Made by a program: the position numbers and the translations under genes
Origin: Trebonia sp963843745
Lineage (GTDB): Bacteria > Actinomycetota > Actinomycetes > Streptosporangiales > Streptosporangiaceae
DNA: 64,000 nucleotides
Direction of reading: 5' to 3'
NCBI GenBank assembly: GCA_963843745.1
Contig: CAWJLP010000021.1
Coordinates: forward strand, 682,001 to 746,000
The notes under the pieces: generated by a model
Databases searched by the model: none
The model's input: only the letters and a program-made list of their open reading frames with translations
Told to the model about the DNA's origin: nothing
Part shown: piece by piece, positions 50,626 through 57,668 of the stretch
Numbering within the stretch: the first letter of the stretch is position 1
Layout: the number at the start of each line of letters is the position of its first letter

Positions 50626-52038
50626 ATGACGACCACCGCGAATGACCAGCTCGAAGGGCTGGGCACGTACAAGTTCGGCTGGGCCGACTCGGACGCGGCC
50701 GGCGCGTCCGCGCGCCGCGGACTGTCCGAAGAGGTGGTCCGCGACATCTCGGCACGCAAGAACGAGCCCGAGTGGATGCTCGAGATGCGGCTGAAGGGCC
50801 TCAGGTACTTCGGGCGCAAGCCGATGCCCTCCTTTGGCGCCGACCTGTCAGGGATCGACTTCGACAACATCAAGTACTTCGTCAGGTCGACGGAGAAGCA
50901 GGCGGAGTCGTGGGATGACCTCCCGGCCGACATCAAGAACACCTACGACAAGCTCGGCATCCCCGAGGCGGAAAAGCAGCGGCTGATCGCGGGTGTGGCC
51001 GCCCAGTACGAGTCCGAGGTCGTGTACCACAAGATCCGTGAGGACCTTGAGCAGAAGGGCGTCATCTTCCTCGACACGGACACCGCGCTCAAGGAGCACC
51101 CGGACCTGTTCAGGGAGTACTTCGGCACGGTGATCCCGGCCGGCGACAACAAGTTCGCCGCGCTCAACACGGCCGTGTGGTCGGGCGGGAGCTTCATCTA
51201 CGTGCCGAAGGGCGTGCACGTCGAGATCCCGCTGCAGGCCTACTTCCGGATCAACACCGAGAACATGGGCCAGTTCGAGCGGACCCTGATCATCGTCGAC
51301 GAGGGTGCCTACGTGCACTACGTCGAGGGCTGCACCGCGCCGATCTACAAGTCGGACAGCCTGCACTCCGCGGTGGTCGAGATCATCGTGAAGAAGGACG
51401 CCCGCTGCCGGTACACCACGATCCAGAACTGGTCCAACAACGTCTACAACCTGGTGACCAAGCGCGCGGTCGCGCAGCAGGGCGCCACCATGGAGTGGAT
51501 CGACGGGAACATCGGCTCCAAGGTGACGATGAAGTACCCGGCGGTCTACCTGATGGGCGAGCACGCCAAGGGCGAGACGCTCAGCGTGGCGTTCGCCGGC
51601 GAGGGCCAGCACCAGGACGCGGGCGCGAAGATGGTGCACTGTGCGCCGAACACCAGCTCCACGATCGTCTCCAAGTCCGTCGCCCGCGGCGGCGGCCGGA
51701 CGAGCTACCGGGGCCTGATCAACGTGCAGGAGGGCGCCGCGCACTCCAAGTCCACGGTGAAGTGCGACGCGCTGCTGGTGGACACGATCAGCCGGTCCGA
51801 CACCTACCCGTACAACGACGTCCGCGAGGACGACGTCGAGATGGGCCACGAGGCCACCGTCTCGAAGATCTCGGCAGACCAGCTCTTCTACCTGATGAGC
51901 CGGGGCATGACCGAGGACGAGGCGATGGCGATGATCGTGCGCGGCTTCGTCGAGCCGATCGCTCGCGAGCTGCCGATGGAGTACGCGCTCGAGCTCAACC
52001 GGCTGATCGAGCTGCAGATGGAAGGGGCGGTCGGCTGA
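50626..52038 (+). CDS. sufB: Fe-S cluster scaffold subunit SufB
   Basis: 470 residues, the expected length. It is the scaffold component of the SufBCD complex, on which clusters are built using sulfur from SufS/SufU. Conserved segments are SGGSFIYVPKGVHVEIPLQ, EGCTAPIYKSDSLHSAVVEI and SRSDTYPYNDVREDDVEMGH. The start has GGAGGG 6-11 nt upstream (in the sufR tail), and the stop overlaps the sufD ATG by one base. Confidence 0.96.
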   Translation: MTTTANDQLEGLGTYKFGWADSDAAGASARRGLSEEVVRDISARKNEPEWMLEMRLKGLRYFGRKPMPSFGADLSGIDFDNIKYFVRSTEKQAESWDDLPADIKNTYDKLGIPEAEKQRLIAGVAAQYESEVVYHKIREDLEQKGVIFLDTDTALKEHPDLFREYFGTVIPAGDNKFAALNTAVWSGGSFIYVPKGVHVEIPLQAYFRINTENMGQFERTLIIVDEGAYVHYVEGCTAPIYKSDSLHSAVVEIIVKKDARCRYTTIQNWSNNVYNLVTKRAVAQQGATMEWIDGNIGSKVTMKYPAVYLMGEHAKGETLSVAFAGEGQHQDAGAKMVHCAPNTSSTIVSKSVARGGGRTSYRGLINVQEGAAHSKSTVKCDALLVDTISRSDTYPYNDVREDDVEMGHEATVSKISADQLFYLMSRGMTEDEAMAMIVRGFVEPIARELPMEYALELNRLIELQMEGAVG

Positions 52039-53168
52039 TGTCAGCGCTCGGCGGGGCGGTCGAGACCGCCCCGGTGTCCAGCCTGCACGCCCGCGGGTCG
52101 GTCAATCCCGATGACTTCCCGGTGCCGACGGGCCGCGAGGAGGAGTGGCGGTTCACCCCGCTGCGCCGCCTGCGCGGCCTGCATTCGGACGCGGTCCTCG
52201 GTTCCGAGGGTGTGACGGTGGCCGTCGACGCCGCTCCTGAGATCGAGTTGTCAGAACGTACGCGGCCGTCTGCGGACTCCCCGTTCCTCCCGGCGGACCG
52301 GGTCAGCGCCCGCGCCTTCGACGCCGCGGCCACGGCGACCGTCATCACGGTCCCGAAGGAAGCGGTGGCGTCACGGCCGACGTGGGTAACCGTCACCGGG
52401 ACCGACGCCAGCGTCGCGACCGCCGGTCACCTGGTCATCGACGTGCAGCCGTACGGGCGGGCCACCGTGGTCATCGACCAGCGGGGCAGCGCCACCTACG
52501 CGGACAACGTGGAGATCAACGTCGCCGACGGCGGCGACCTCACTGTCGTGTCCCTCGCCGACTGGGACGATGACGCGGTGCAGGTCGCGCACCATGTAGC
52601 CACGCTCGGCCGCGACGCGCACCTGGCGCACTTCGCCGTCACGCTCGGCGGCTCGCTGGTCCGGCTGTCGCCGACGGTCCGCTACGCGGGCCCCGGCGGC
52701 GACGCCGAGCTGTACGGCATCACCTTCGCCGACGCGGGCCAGCACCTGGAGCACCGGCTGTTCGTCGACCACGACACCCCGAACTGCCGCAGCCGCGTCC
52801 GGTACAAGGGCGCGCTGCGCGGCGACGGCGCGCACACCGTCTGGATCGGCGACGTGCTGATCAGGCCAGAGGCCGCCGGCACGGACACCTACGAGTACAA
52901 CAGGAACCTGGTGCTCACCGACGGGGCACACGCCGACTCGGTGCCGAACCTGGAGATCCTCACCGGCGAGGTGGTCGGCGCCGGGCACGCCAGCGCCAGC
53001 GGGCGGCTCGATGACGAGCACCTGTTCTATCTCCAGGCGCGCGGCATCCCGTTCGAGGAGGCGCGCCGCCTGGTGATCCGCGGCTTCTTCGCCGAGCTGA
53101 CCGCCAGGATCGGCCTGCCGGACCTGGAGGACCGCATCACCGGCGCCATCGAGGGGGAGCTCGCATGA
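52038..53168 (+). CDS. sufD: Fe-S cluster assembly protein SufD
   Basis: 376 residues, paralogue of SufB and its partner in SufBCD. N-terminal PTGREEEWRFTPLRRLRGL, and C-terminal beta-helix segments DHDTPNCRSRVRYKGAL and GHASASGRLDDEHLFYLQARG are typical. Around residues 72-83 the variable loop SERTRPSADSPF is encoded by interspersed repeat copy F, apparently tolerated in a poorly conserved region. Overlaps sufB by 1 bp. Confidence 0.95.
   Translation: MSALGGAVETAPVSSLHARGSVNPDDFPVPTGREEEWRFTPLRRLRGLHSDAVLGSEGVTVAVDAAPEIELSERTRPSADSPFLPADRVSARAFDAAATATVITVPKEAVASRPTWVTVTGTDASVATAGHLVIDVQPYGRATVVIDQRGSATYADNVEINVADGGDLTVVSLADWDDDAVQVAHHVATLGRDAHLAHFAVTLGGSLVRLSPTVRYAGPGGDAELYGITFADAGQHLEHRLFVDHDTPNCRSRVRYKGALRGDGAHTVWIGDVLIRPEAAGTDTYEYNRNLVLTDGAHADSVPNLEILTGEVVGAGHASASGRLDDEHLFYLQARGIPFEEARRLVIRGFFAELTARIGLPDLEDRITGAIEGELA
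52248..52280 (+). repeat. Interspersed repeat, copy F (GTACGC subtype), inside sufD
   Basis: TTGTCAGAACGTACGCGGCC then GTCTGCGGACTCC is read in frame as LSERTRPSADS. It matches the family at both ends with changes in the middle. Confidence 0.6.
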
Positions 53169-53226
53169 GTGAGCGACCCATTCTGAGCGAGCCTTGGTTT
53201 CCAGGCGAGCGGGAAGGAGAGCTGTC

Positions 53227-53559
53227 GTGAGCGGGCCGGAGTCAGCCGCGTACGTTCGGGCATGCGCTCTTTCTGAGCTTGCTGACGGCGAGCCTCTCGC
53301 TGTCGAGCTGAAGGACGAGCCGGTCGCGATCGTCCGCACCGAGGGCCAGGTGTTCGCGATCCGCGACGTGTGCTCGCACGCCGAGGTGCCGCTGTCGGAA
53401 GGCGAGGTCGACGGCTGCACGATCGAGTGCTGGCTGCACGGGTCGCGGTTCGACCTGCGCACCGGCAAGCCGACCGGCATGCCCGCGACCGAGCCAGTGC
53501 CCGTCTACCCCGTGAAGATCGAGGACGATGACGTCCTCGTCGCTATAGAGGAGTCATAG
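53227..53559 (+). CDS. Rieske-type [2Fe-2S] ferredoxin of the SUF operon
   Basis: 110 residues from GTG 53227; GGAAGGAGAG lies upstream and supports this start. The Rieske cluster ligands are Cys49, His51, Cys68 and His71 (VCSHAEVPLSEGEVDGC, then ECWLHG). It is a small soluble protein between sufD and sufC in many actinomycetes, probably an electron donor for cluster assembly. Its first ten codons overlap interspersed repeat copy G. The TAG stop overlaps the sufC GTG by one base. Confidence 0.9.
   Translation: MSGPESAAYVRACALSELADGEPLAVELKDEPVAIVRTEGQVFAIRDVCSHAEVPLSEGEVDGCTIECWLHGSRFDLRTGKPTGMPATEPVPVYPVKIEDDDVLVAIEES
53236..53260 (-). repeat. Interspersed repeat, copy G (GTACGC subtype), at the 5' end of the Rieske gene
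   Basis: On the minus strand CCCGAACGTACGCGGCTGAC then TCCGG. Read on the plus strand it encodes PESAAYVR at residues 4-11. Confidence 0.7.
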
Positions 53560-54353
53560 TGTCCACCCTGGAGATCCGCGACCTGCACGTGTCCGTCGCC
53601 GAGGCTCAGTCCTCAAGCACGGGCGGGACGCTGCGGGAGATCCTGCGCGGCGTCAACCTCACCGTCAGGGACGGCGAGACGCACGCCATCATGGGACCGA
53701 ACGGCTCCGGCAAGTCCACCCTCGCCTACGCCATCGCCGGGCACCCGAAGTACCACGTCACCTCAGGCTCCGTCACCCTCGACGGCGAGGACGTGCTGGC
53801 GATGAGCGTGGACGCGCGGGCCCGGGCCGGGCTGTTCCTCGCCATGCAGTACCCGGTCGAGGTGCCGGGCGTGTCGGTGTCGAACTTCCTGCGCACCGCG
53901 GTGACCGCGACCCGCGGTGAGGCGCCGAAGCTGCGCGACTTCATGAAGGAGATGCGCGGCGCGATGAGCGACCTCGCCATCGACCCGAAGTTCGCCGAAC
54001 GGTCGCTGAACGAGGGCTTCTCCGGCGGCGAGAAGAAGCGCCACGAGATCCTCCAGCTCGAGCTGCTCGACCCGAAGATCGCGATCCTCGACGAGACCGA
54101 CTCCGGCCTCGACGTCGACGCGCTGAAGATCGTGGCCGAGGGCATCAACCGGTTCGGCGCCCAGCCGGGCCACGGGGTGCTGCTGATCACCCACTACACC
54201 CGGATCCTGCGGTACGTGAAGCCGGACTTCGTGCACGTCTTCGTCGGCGGCCGGATCGTCGAAGAGGGCGGCCCCGAGCTGGCCCAGGTCCTGGAGGACG
54301 ACGGCTACGAGCGGTTCACCACGGCGCCCGTGGCCGGCGGTACAGCGTCATGA
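53559..54353 (+). CDS. sufC: SufC ATPase
   Basis: 264 residues. ABC-type ATPase driving the SufBCD scaffold. Walker A GPNGSGKST at ~46, signature FSGGEKKRHE, Walker B IAILDETDSGLDVDAL, and switch ITHYTRIL. An insertion after strand 1 (AEAQSSSTGGTLREI) makes it slightly longer than usual. GTG start overlaps the Rieske stop; its own stop overlaps sufS by 4 bp (ATGA). Confidence 0.96.
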   Translation: MSTLEIRDLHVSVAEAQSSSTGGTLREILRGVNLTVRDGETHAIMGPNGSGKSTLAYAIAGHPKYHVTSGSVTLDGEDVLAMSVDARARAGLFLAMQYPVEVPGVSVSNFLRTAVTATRGEAPKLRDFMKEMRGAMSDLAIDPKFAERSLNEGFSGGEKKRHEILQLELLDPKIAILDETDSGLDVDALKIVAEGINRFGAQPGHGVLLITHYTRILRYVKPDFVHVFVGGRIVEEGGPELAQVLEDDGYERFTTAPVAGGTAS

Positions 54354-55573
54354 CAGACCTCGACCCTGAGGCGATCCGCAAGGATTTCCCGATCCTCTCG
54401 CGCACGGTGCGCAACGGAAAGCCGCTCGTCTACCTGGACTCCGGCGCGACCTCGCAGCACCCGGTTCAGGTACTGGACGCCGAGCGGGAGTACTACGAGC
54501 GGCACAACGCCGCGGCCCACCGCGGCGCCCACCTGCTGGGTGAGGAAGCCACTTCGATCTACGAGGAGACGCGGGCGAAGGTCGCCGGGTTCATCGGCGC
54601 CGAGGCGCAGGAGGTCGTATTCACCAAGAGCGCGACCGAGGCCATCAACCTGGTCGCGTTCTCGCTGACCGGCTCGATCAAGCCCGGCGACGAGATCCTG
54701 ATCTCCGAGATCGAGCATCACGCCAACCTGGTCCCCTGGCAGCAGCTGTGCCTGCGGACCGGGGCGACCCTGCGCTGGTTCACGTCACTGCCCGACGGGC
54801 GCATCGACGTGGACCCGTCGCTGATCACCGAGCGGACGAAGATCGTCGCGGTGACTGGCCAGTCCAACGTCACCGGCGTGATCCCGCCGGTCGCGGAGAT
54901 CGCCGCGCTCGCGCACGAGGCGGGCGCGCTGGTGCTGTGCGACGCCGCGCAGTCCGTGCCGCACCACCCGGTCGACGTGAAGGCCCTGGACGTCGACTTC
55001 CTCGCCTTCTCCGGGCACAAGATGCTCGGCCCGCTGGGGCTCGGCGTGCTGTACGGGAAGTACGACCAGCTCGACGCACTGCCGCCGTTCCTTACTGGCG
55101 GGTCGATGATCGAGGTCGTCCGGATGGAGGAGACCACGTTCCTGCCGCCGCCCGCGAAGTTCGAGCCGGGGGTCCCGGCGGTCTCGCTGGCCGCGGGCCT
55201 TGGCGCGGCGGTCGATTACCTGACCGACCTCGGCATGGACAACGTCGCCGCGCACGAGGAGTCGCTCACCGCGCACGCGCTCGGCGCGCTCGGCGAAATC
55301 CCCGGCGTCCGGATCATCGGGCCGGTGACCACCTCCGGCCGCGGCGGCACCGTCGCTTTCGAGGTGGAAGGCGTGCACGCGCACGACGTCGGCCAGGTGC
55401 TCGACGAGCTGGGCATCGCCATCAGGACGGGGCACCACTGCGCGTGGCCGCTGCACCGGGCACTGGGCTGCCAGGCGTCCAACCGCGCCAGCTTCTACGT
55501 GTACAACACGCACTCCGAGGTAGACCAGCTCGCCGAAGGTGTACGGTACGCGAAGCAGTTCTTCGGGGTCTGA
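54350..55573 (+). CDS. sufS: SufS cysteine desulfurase
   Basis: 407 residues, pyridoxal-phosphate enzyme that releases sulfur from cysteine as persulfide. PLP lysine Lys224 in FSGHKMLGP, persulfide cysteine at ~364 in RTGHHCAWPLHRALG, substrate segment HRGAHLLGEEAT. Passes sulfur to SufU encoded next. Start overlaps sufC (ATGA). Confidence 0.96.
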   Translation: MTDLDPEAIRKDFPILSRTVRNGKPLVYLDSGATSQHPVQVLDAEREYYERHNAAAHRGAHLLGEEATSIYEETRAKVAGFIGAEAQEVVFTKSATEAINLVAFSLTGSIKPGDEILISEIEHHANLVPWQQLCLRTGATLRWFTSLPDGRIDVDPSLITERTKIVAVTGQSNVTGVIPPVAEIAALAHEAGALVLCDAAQSVPHHPVDVKALDVDFLAFSGHKMLGPLGLGVLYGKYDQLDALPPFLTGGSMIEVVRMEETTFLPPPAKFEPGVPAVSLAAGLGAAVDYLTDLGMDNVAAHEESLTAHALGALGEIPGVRIIGPVTTSGRGGTVAFEVEGVHAHDVGQVLDELGIAIRTGHHCAWPLHRALGCQASNRASFYVYNTHSEVDQLAEGVRYAKQFFGV

Positions 55574-55617
55574 TCCGGTGGAACATCGGGTCGAGATGGG
55601 GCGTTTTAGAGGACACT

Positions 55618-56076
55618 ATGCAGCTTGAGTCCATGTACCAGGAAATCATCCTGGACCATTACCGGCACCCGCACCACAAGGGCCTGCGGGATCCGCACGA
55701 TGCCGAGGTGTACCACGTCAACCCGACGTGCGGCGACGAGGTGAAGATGCGCGTCGCGCTGAAGGACGTGGGCGGCGAGCAGGTGGTCGAGGACGTCTCC
55801 TACGACGCGCTCGGCTGCTCCATCAGCCAGGCCAGCGCCTCGGTGATGTCCGACCTCGTGATCGGCAAGCCGGTCAGCGAGGCGATGCGGATCGGTGACG
55901 CGTTCCTCGAGCTGATGCAGTCCAAGGGGCAGGCCGACCCGGACGAGGACCTGCTCGAGGACGCCGTGGCGTTCGCGGGCGTGTCGAAGTACCCGGCCCG
56001 GATCAAGTGCGCGCTGCTGCCCTGGATGGCGTGGAAGGACGCGACCGCGAGGGCTATGGAGGGACACGATGGCTGA
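55618..56076 (+). CDS. sufU: SufU sulfur-transfer protein
   Basis: 152 residues, zinc-dependent sulfurtransferase partner of SufS in Gram-positive bacteria. Zn/persulfide ligands Cys38, Asp40, Cys67 and Cys131 are present (NPTCGDEV, LGCSISQAS, RIKCALLPW). The typical GCSIS loop and the actinobacterial insertion between the two halves are seen. GAGG lies 5 nt before ATG 55618. Overlaps sufT by 8 bp. Confidence 0.95.
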   Translation: MQLESMYQEIILDHYRHPHHKGLRDPHDAEVYHVNPTCGDEVKMRVALKDVGGEQVVEDVSYDALGCSISQASASVMSDLVIGKPVSEAMRIGDAFLELMQSKGQADPDEDLLEDAVAFAGVSKYPARIKCALLPWMAWKDATARAMEGHDG

Positions 56077-56401
56077 GGAAACCGAGACAGTCTCCCAGGA
56101 GGTCGAGGACGTCCTGGAGGCGCTGCGCGATGTGGTCGACCCCGAGCTCGGCATCAACGTCGTCGACTTGGGGCTCGTCTACGGAGTCGACGTCGACGCC
56201 GAGAAGATAGCGACCGTGGACATGACGCTGACCAGCGCCGCGTGCCCGCTCACCGACGTGATCGAGGAGCAGGCGCGGGAGGCCCTGGACGGCGTGGTAA
56301 CCGACTTCAGGATCAACTGGGTCTGGATGCCGCCGTGGGGCCCGGAGCACATCACCGAAGACGGCCGCGAACAGCTCCGCGCCCTGGGCTTCAACATCTA
56401 G
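56069..56401 (+). CDS. sufT: SufT/MIP18-family Fe-S assembly factor (DUF59)
   Basis: 110 residues. DUF59 signatures DVVDPELGINVVDLGLVYGV, TLTSAACPLTDVIEEQ and the C-terminal NWVWMPPWGPEHI. These proteins help deliver clusters to client enzymes. Last gene of the sufR-sufT operon. The single conserved cysteine (in SAACP) is retained. Followed by the 477-bp region holding three structured repeats. Confidence 0.93.
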   Translation: MAEETETVSQEVEDVLEALRDVVDPELGINVVDLGLVYGVDVDAEKIATVDMTLTSAACPLTDVIEEQAREALDGVVTDFRINWVWMPPWGPEHITEDGREQLRALGFNI

Positions 56402-56445
56402 CATCAGCTAGCGGGCGGCGCTGGGCGCACCCGCCACGCCGCAGC

Positions 56446-56537
56446 ACTTTGTAGACACCGTAACCACTTGTGACCGGTCACTCGAAACCGGAAATGGTCA
56501 CCACGTCTACAAAGTCAACGGGTGTGACCAGTGTGAC
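56446..56537. repeat. Structured tandem element, copy 1 of 3
   Basis: Outer arms ACTTTGTAGAC (56446-56456) and GTCTACAAAGT (56505-56515) pair 11/11. A 3x3 internal loop separates them from inner arms GTAACCA and TGGTCAC (6/7). The apical part contains the palindrome GTGACCGGTCAC. The downstream tail CAACGGGTGTGACCAGTGTG is shared with copy 2. The whole 56402-56878 interval has no convincing gene. Confidence 0.8.
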
Positions 56538-56581
56538 GCGGCGGGGCGTTCCTGAAGGAGCGGACTTTGCATCCTCCGGGC

Positions 56582-56681
56582 ACTTTGCAGCCCAGGTGAC
56601 CACTTGTAAGTCCCACAGGTCCCACACGCCACGAAAAATGGTCACGGCGGCTGCAAAGTCAACGGGTGTGACCAGTGCGAC
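56582..56681. repeat. Structured tandem element, copy 2 of 3
   Basis: Outer arms ACTTTGCAGCC (56582-56592) and GGCTGCAAAGT (56649-56659) pair 11/11. Inner arms GTGACCA and TGGTCAC pair 7/7 after the same 3-nt spacers. The tail CAACGGGTGTGACCAGTGCG is nearly identical to copy 1. A partial extra left arm (ACTTTGCATCC) lies 18 bp earlier. Confidence 0.85.
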
Positions 56682-56724
56682 GAGAGTGGTTCTCGCGAGC
56701 AGCTACCTTTGTTGGCCCCGCTCC

Positions 56725-56818
56725 GCTTTGTTGGCGCCATGACCACAATGAGGGGGTCTAAAGGGTGCCCACAGTGGTTGCCACGCCAACAAGGCCAGCG
56801 GGAGTAGCTGATGTGCCC
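56725..56818. repeat. Structured tandem element, copy 3 of 3 (diverged)
   Basis: Outer arms GCTTTGTTGGC (56725-56735) and GCCAACAAGGC (56785-56795) pair 11/11 with one G-T wobble. Inner arms ATGACCA and TGGTTGC pair 6/7 including wobbles. A duplicated left arm starts at 56706. The tail is recognisable but diverged. Stem sequence differs from copies 1 and 2, yet pairing is kept. Confidence 0.75.
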
Positions 56819-56840
56819 GGTGTTAATCGGGGAGGCAGTG

Positions 56841-56891
56841 CGCAGTGAAGAGCAGGGCGCAGTGAAGAGCAGGGCGCAGTGAAGAACAGCG
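56841..56891 (+). repeat. 17-bp tandem repeat, 3 copies, at the acVLRF1 start
   Basis: (G)CGCAGTGAAGAGCAGG units place GTGAAG at 56845, 56862 and 56879. Because 17 is not a multiple of three each GTG is in a different frame. The first two open 6-codon ORFs (MKSRAQ) whose TGA overlaps the next GTG. GGGGAGG lies ahead of the first. Confidence 0.85.
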
Positions 56892-57649
56892 CGAGCGGCG
56901 GTGCCAGGTGGGTGGACGTCGCGCCGGAGCGGTTCCCCGGGTGGGTCGCCTCGTTCGCCCGCAGGCACGGGGCAGACACCGAGGCCCAGTCCCTCACGGT
57001 GGCCGTAACCGGCGACACCGTGATCTTCACCGCGCCGGACGGCGCGGTCGCCGAGTGCCACCCGCCCTTCCCGCCTCTCGCTGATAACAGCAAGAAGCGG
57101 GCTGCCGCCGAGGTGGTGGAGGTGGTGGAGGTGGCCGAAGTGATCGAGGCAGCCCGCCCGGCCGAGGTGGCCGAGGCGGTCGCCGCGCACGCGCGGCGAC
57201 CGCGGGCCGTTGGCGTGCTCCTCGTCCGGCTCGGCGGCTACGCCGCCGGCGTGTTCACCGGCTATCCGCCGGCCCTGGCCGACGCCAAGACCGGGTCCCG
57301 CCTGGTGCACGGCCGCAGCGCGGCCGGCGGCTGGTCGCAGCACCGTTTCGCCAGGCGGCGCGAGAAGCAGGCGAGCGAGGCGCTGCAGGCGGCCGCCAGC
57401 GCGGCGGCCGACGTGTTCGGGCGCCGGGGCGGCCGGGGCGGCCGACCGGGCGAAACGCTGGACGCGGTCGTGCTCGGCGGGGACAAGCGGGCGATGGCGG
57501 AATTGCGGCAGGACCCGAGGCTGGCGCCCTACCTGGCGATCGCGGCCGACAGGTTCCTCACCGTTCCCGACCCGAAGCGGGCGGTCCTCGAGGCCACGCC
57601 GCGGCTGTTCCTCGCCGTGCGAATAAGGCTTACGGAGCCGACACTCTGA
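56879..57649 (+). CDS. acVLRF1-family peptidyl-tRNA hydrolase (Vms1/release-factor-like)
   Basis: 256 residues from GTG 56879. The family, described in actinobacteria as a release-factor-fold ribosome rescue enzyme, has its catalytic GGQ-like loop as GGWSQHRFARRREKQ at ~150-164. VLLVRLGGYAAGVF and LDAVVLGGDKRAM frame it. A low-complexity stretch after residue ~66 includes the 18-bp dispersed repeat (ADNSKK) and 9-bp repeats (VVEVVEVAEV). The best ribosome-binding site is 43 bp upstream, so expression may depend on translation through the two mini-ORFs. Followed 19 bp later by an ABC-F gene. Confidence 0.85.
   Translation: MKNSASGGARWVDVAPERFPGWVASFARRHGADTEAQSLTVAVTGDTVIFTAPDGAVAECHPPFPPLADNSKKRAAAEVVEVVEVAEVIEAARPAEVAEAVAAHARRPRAVGVLLVRLGGYAAGVFTGYPPALADAKTGSRLVHGRSAAGGWSQHRFARRREKQASEALQAAASAAADVFGRRGGRGGRPGETLDAVVLGGDKRAMAELRQDPRLAPYLAIAADRFLTVPDPKRAVLEATPRLFLAVRIRLTEPTL
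57080..57097 (+). repeat. 18-bp dispersed repeat, copy 2
   Basis: GCTGATAACAGCAAGAAG is identical to 36453-36470. Here it is read in frame as ADNSKK within a variable part of acVLRF1. Confidence 0.6.
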
Positions 57650-57668
57650 TCAGGTACCCTGAAACATC

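Noticed and set aside
56402..56878. CRISPR array or tRNA/rRNA genes in the repeat-rich gap
   Set aside because: Only three diverged units of ~95 bp with internal symmetry, no short identical repeats with spacers, no cloverleaf or CCA end; not a CRISPR and not a tRNA.
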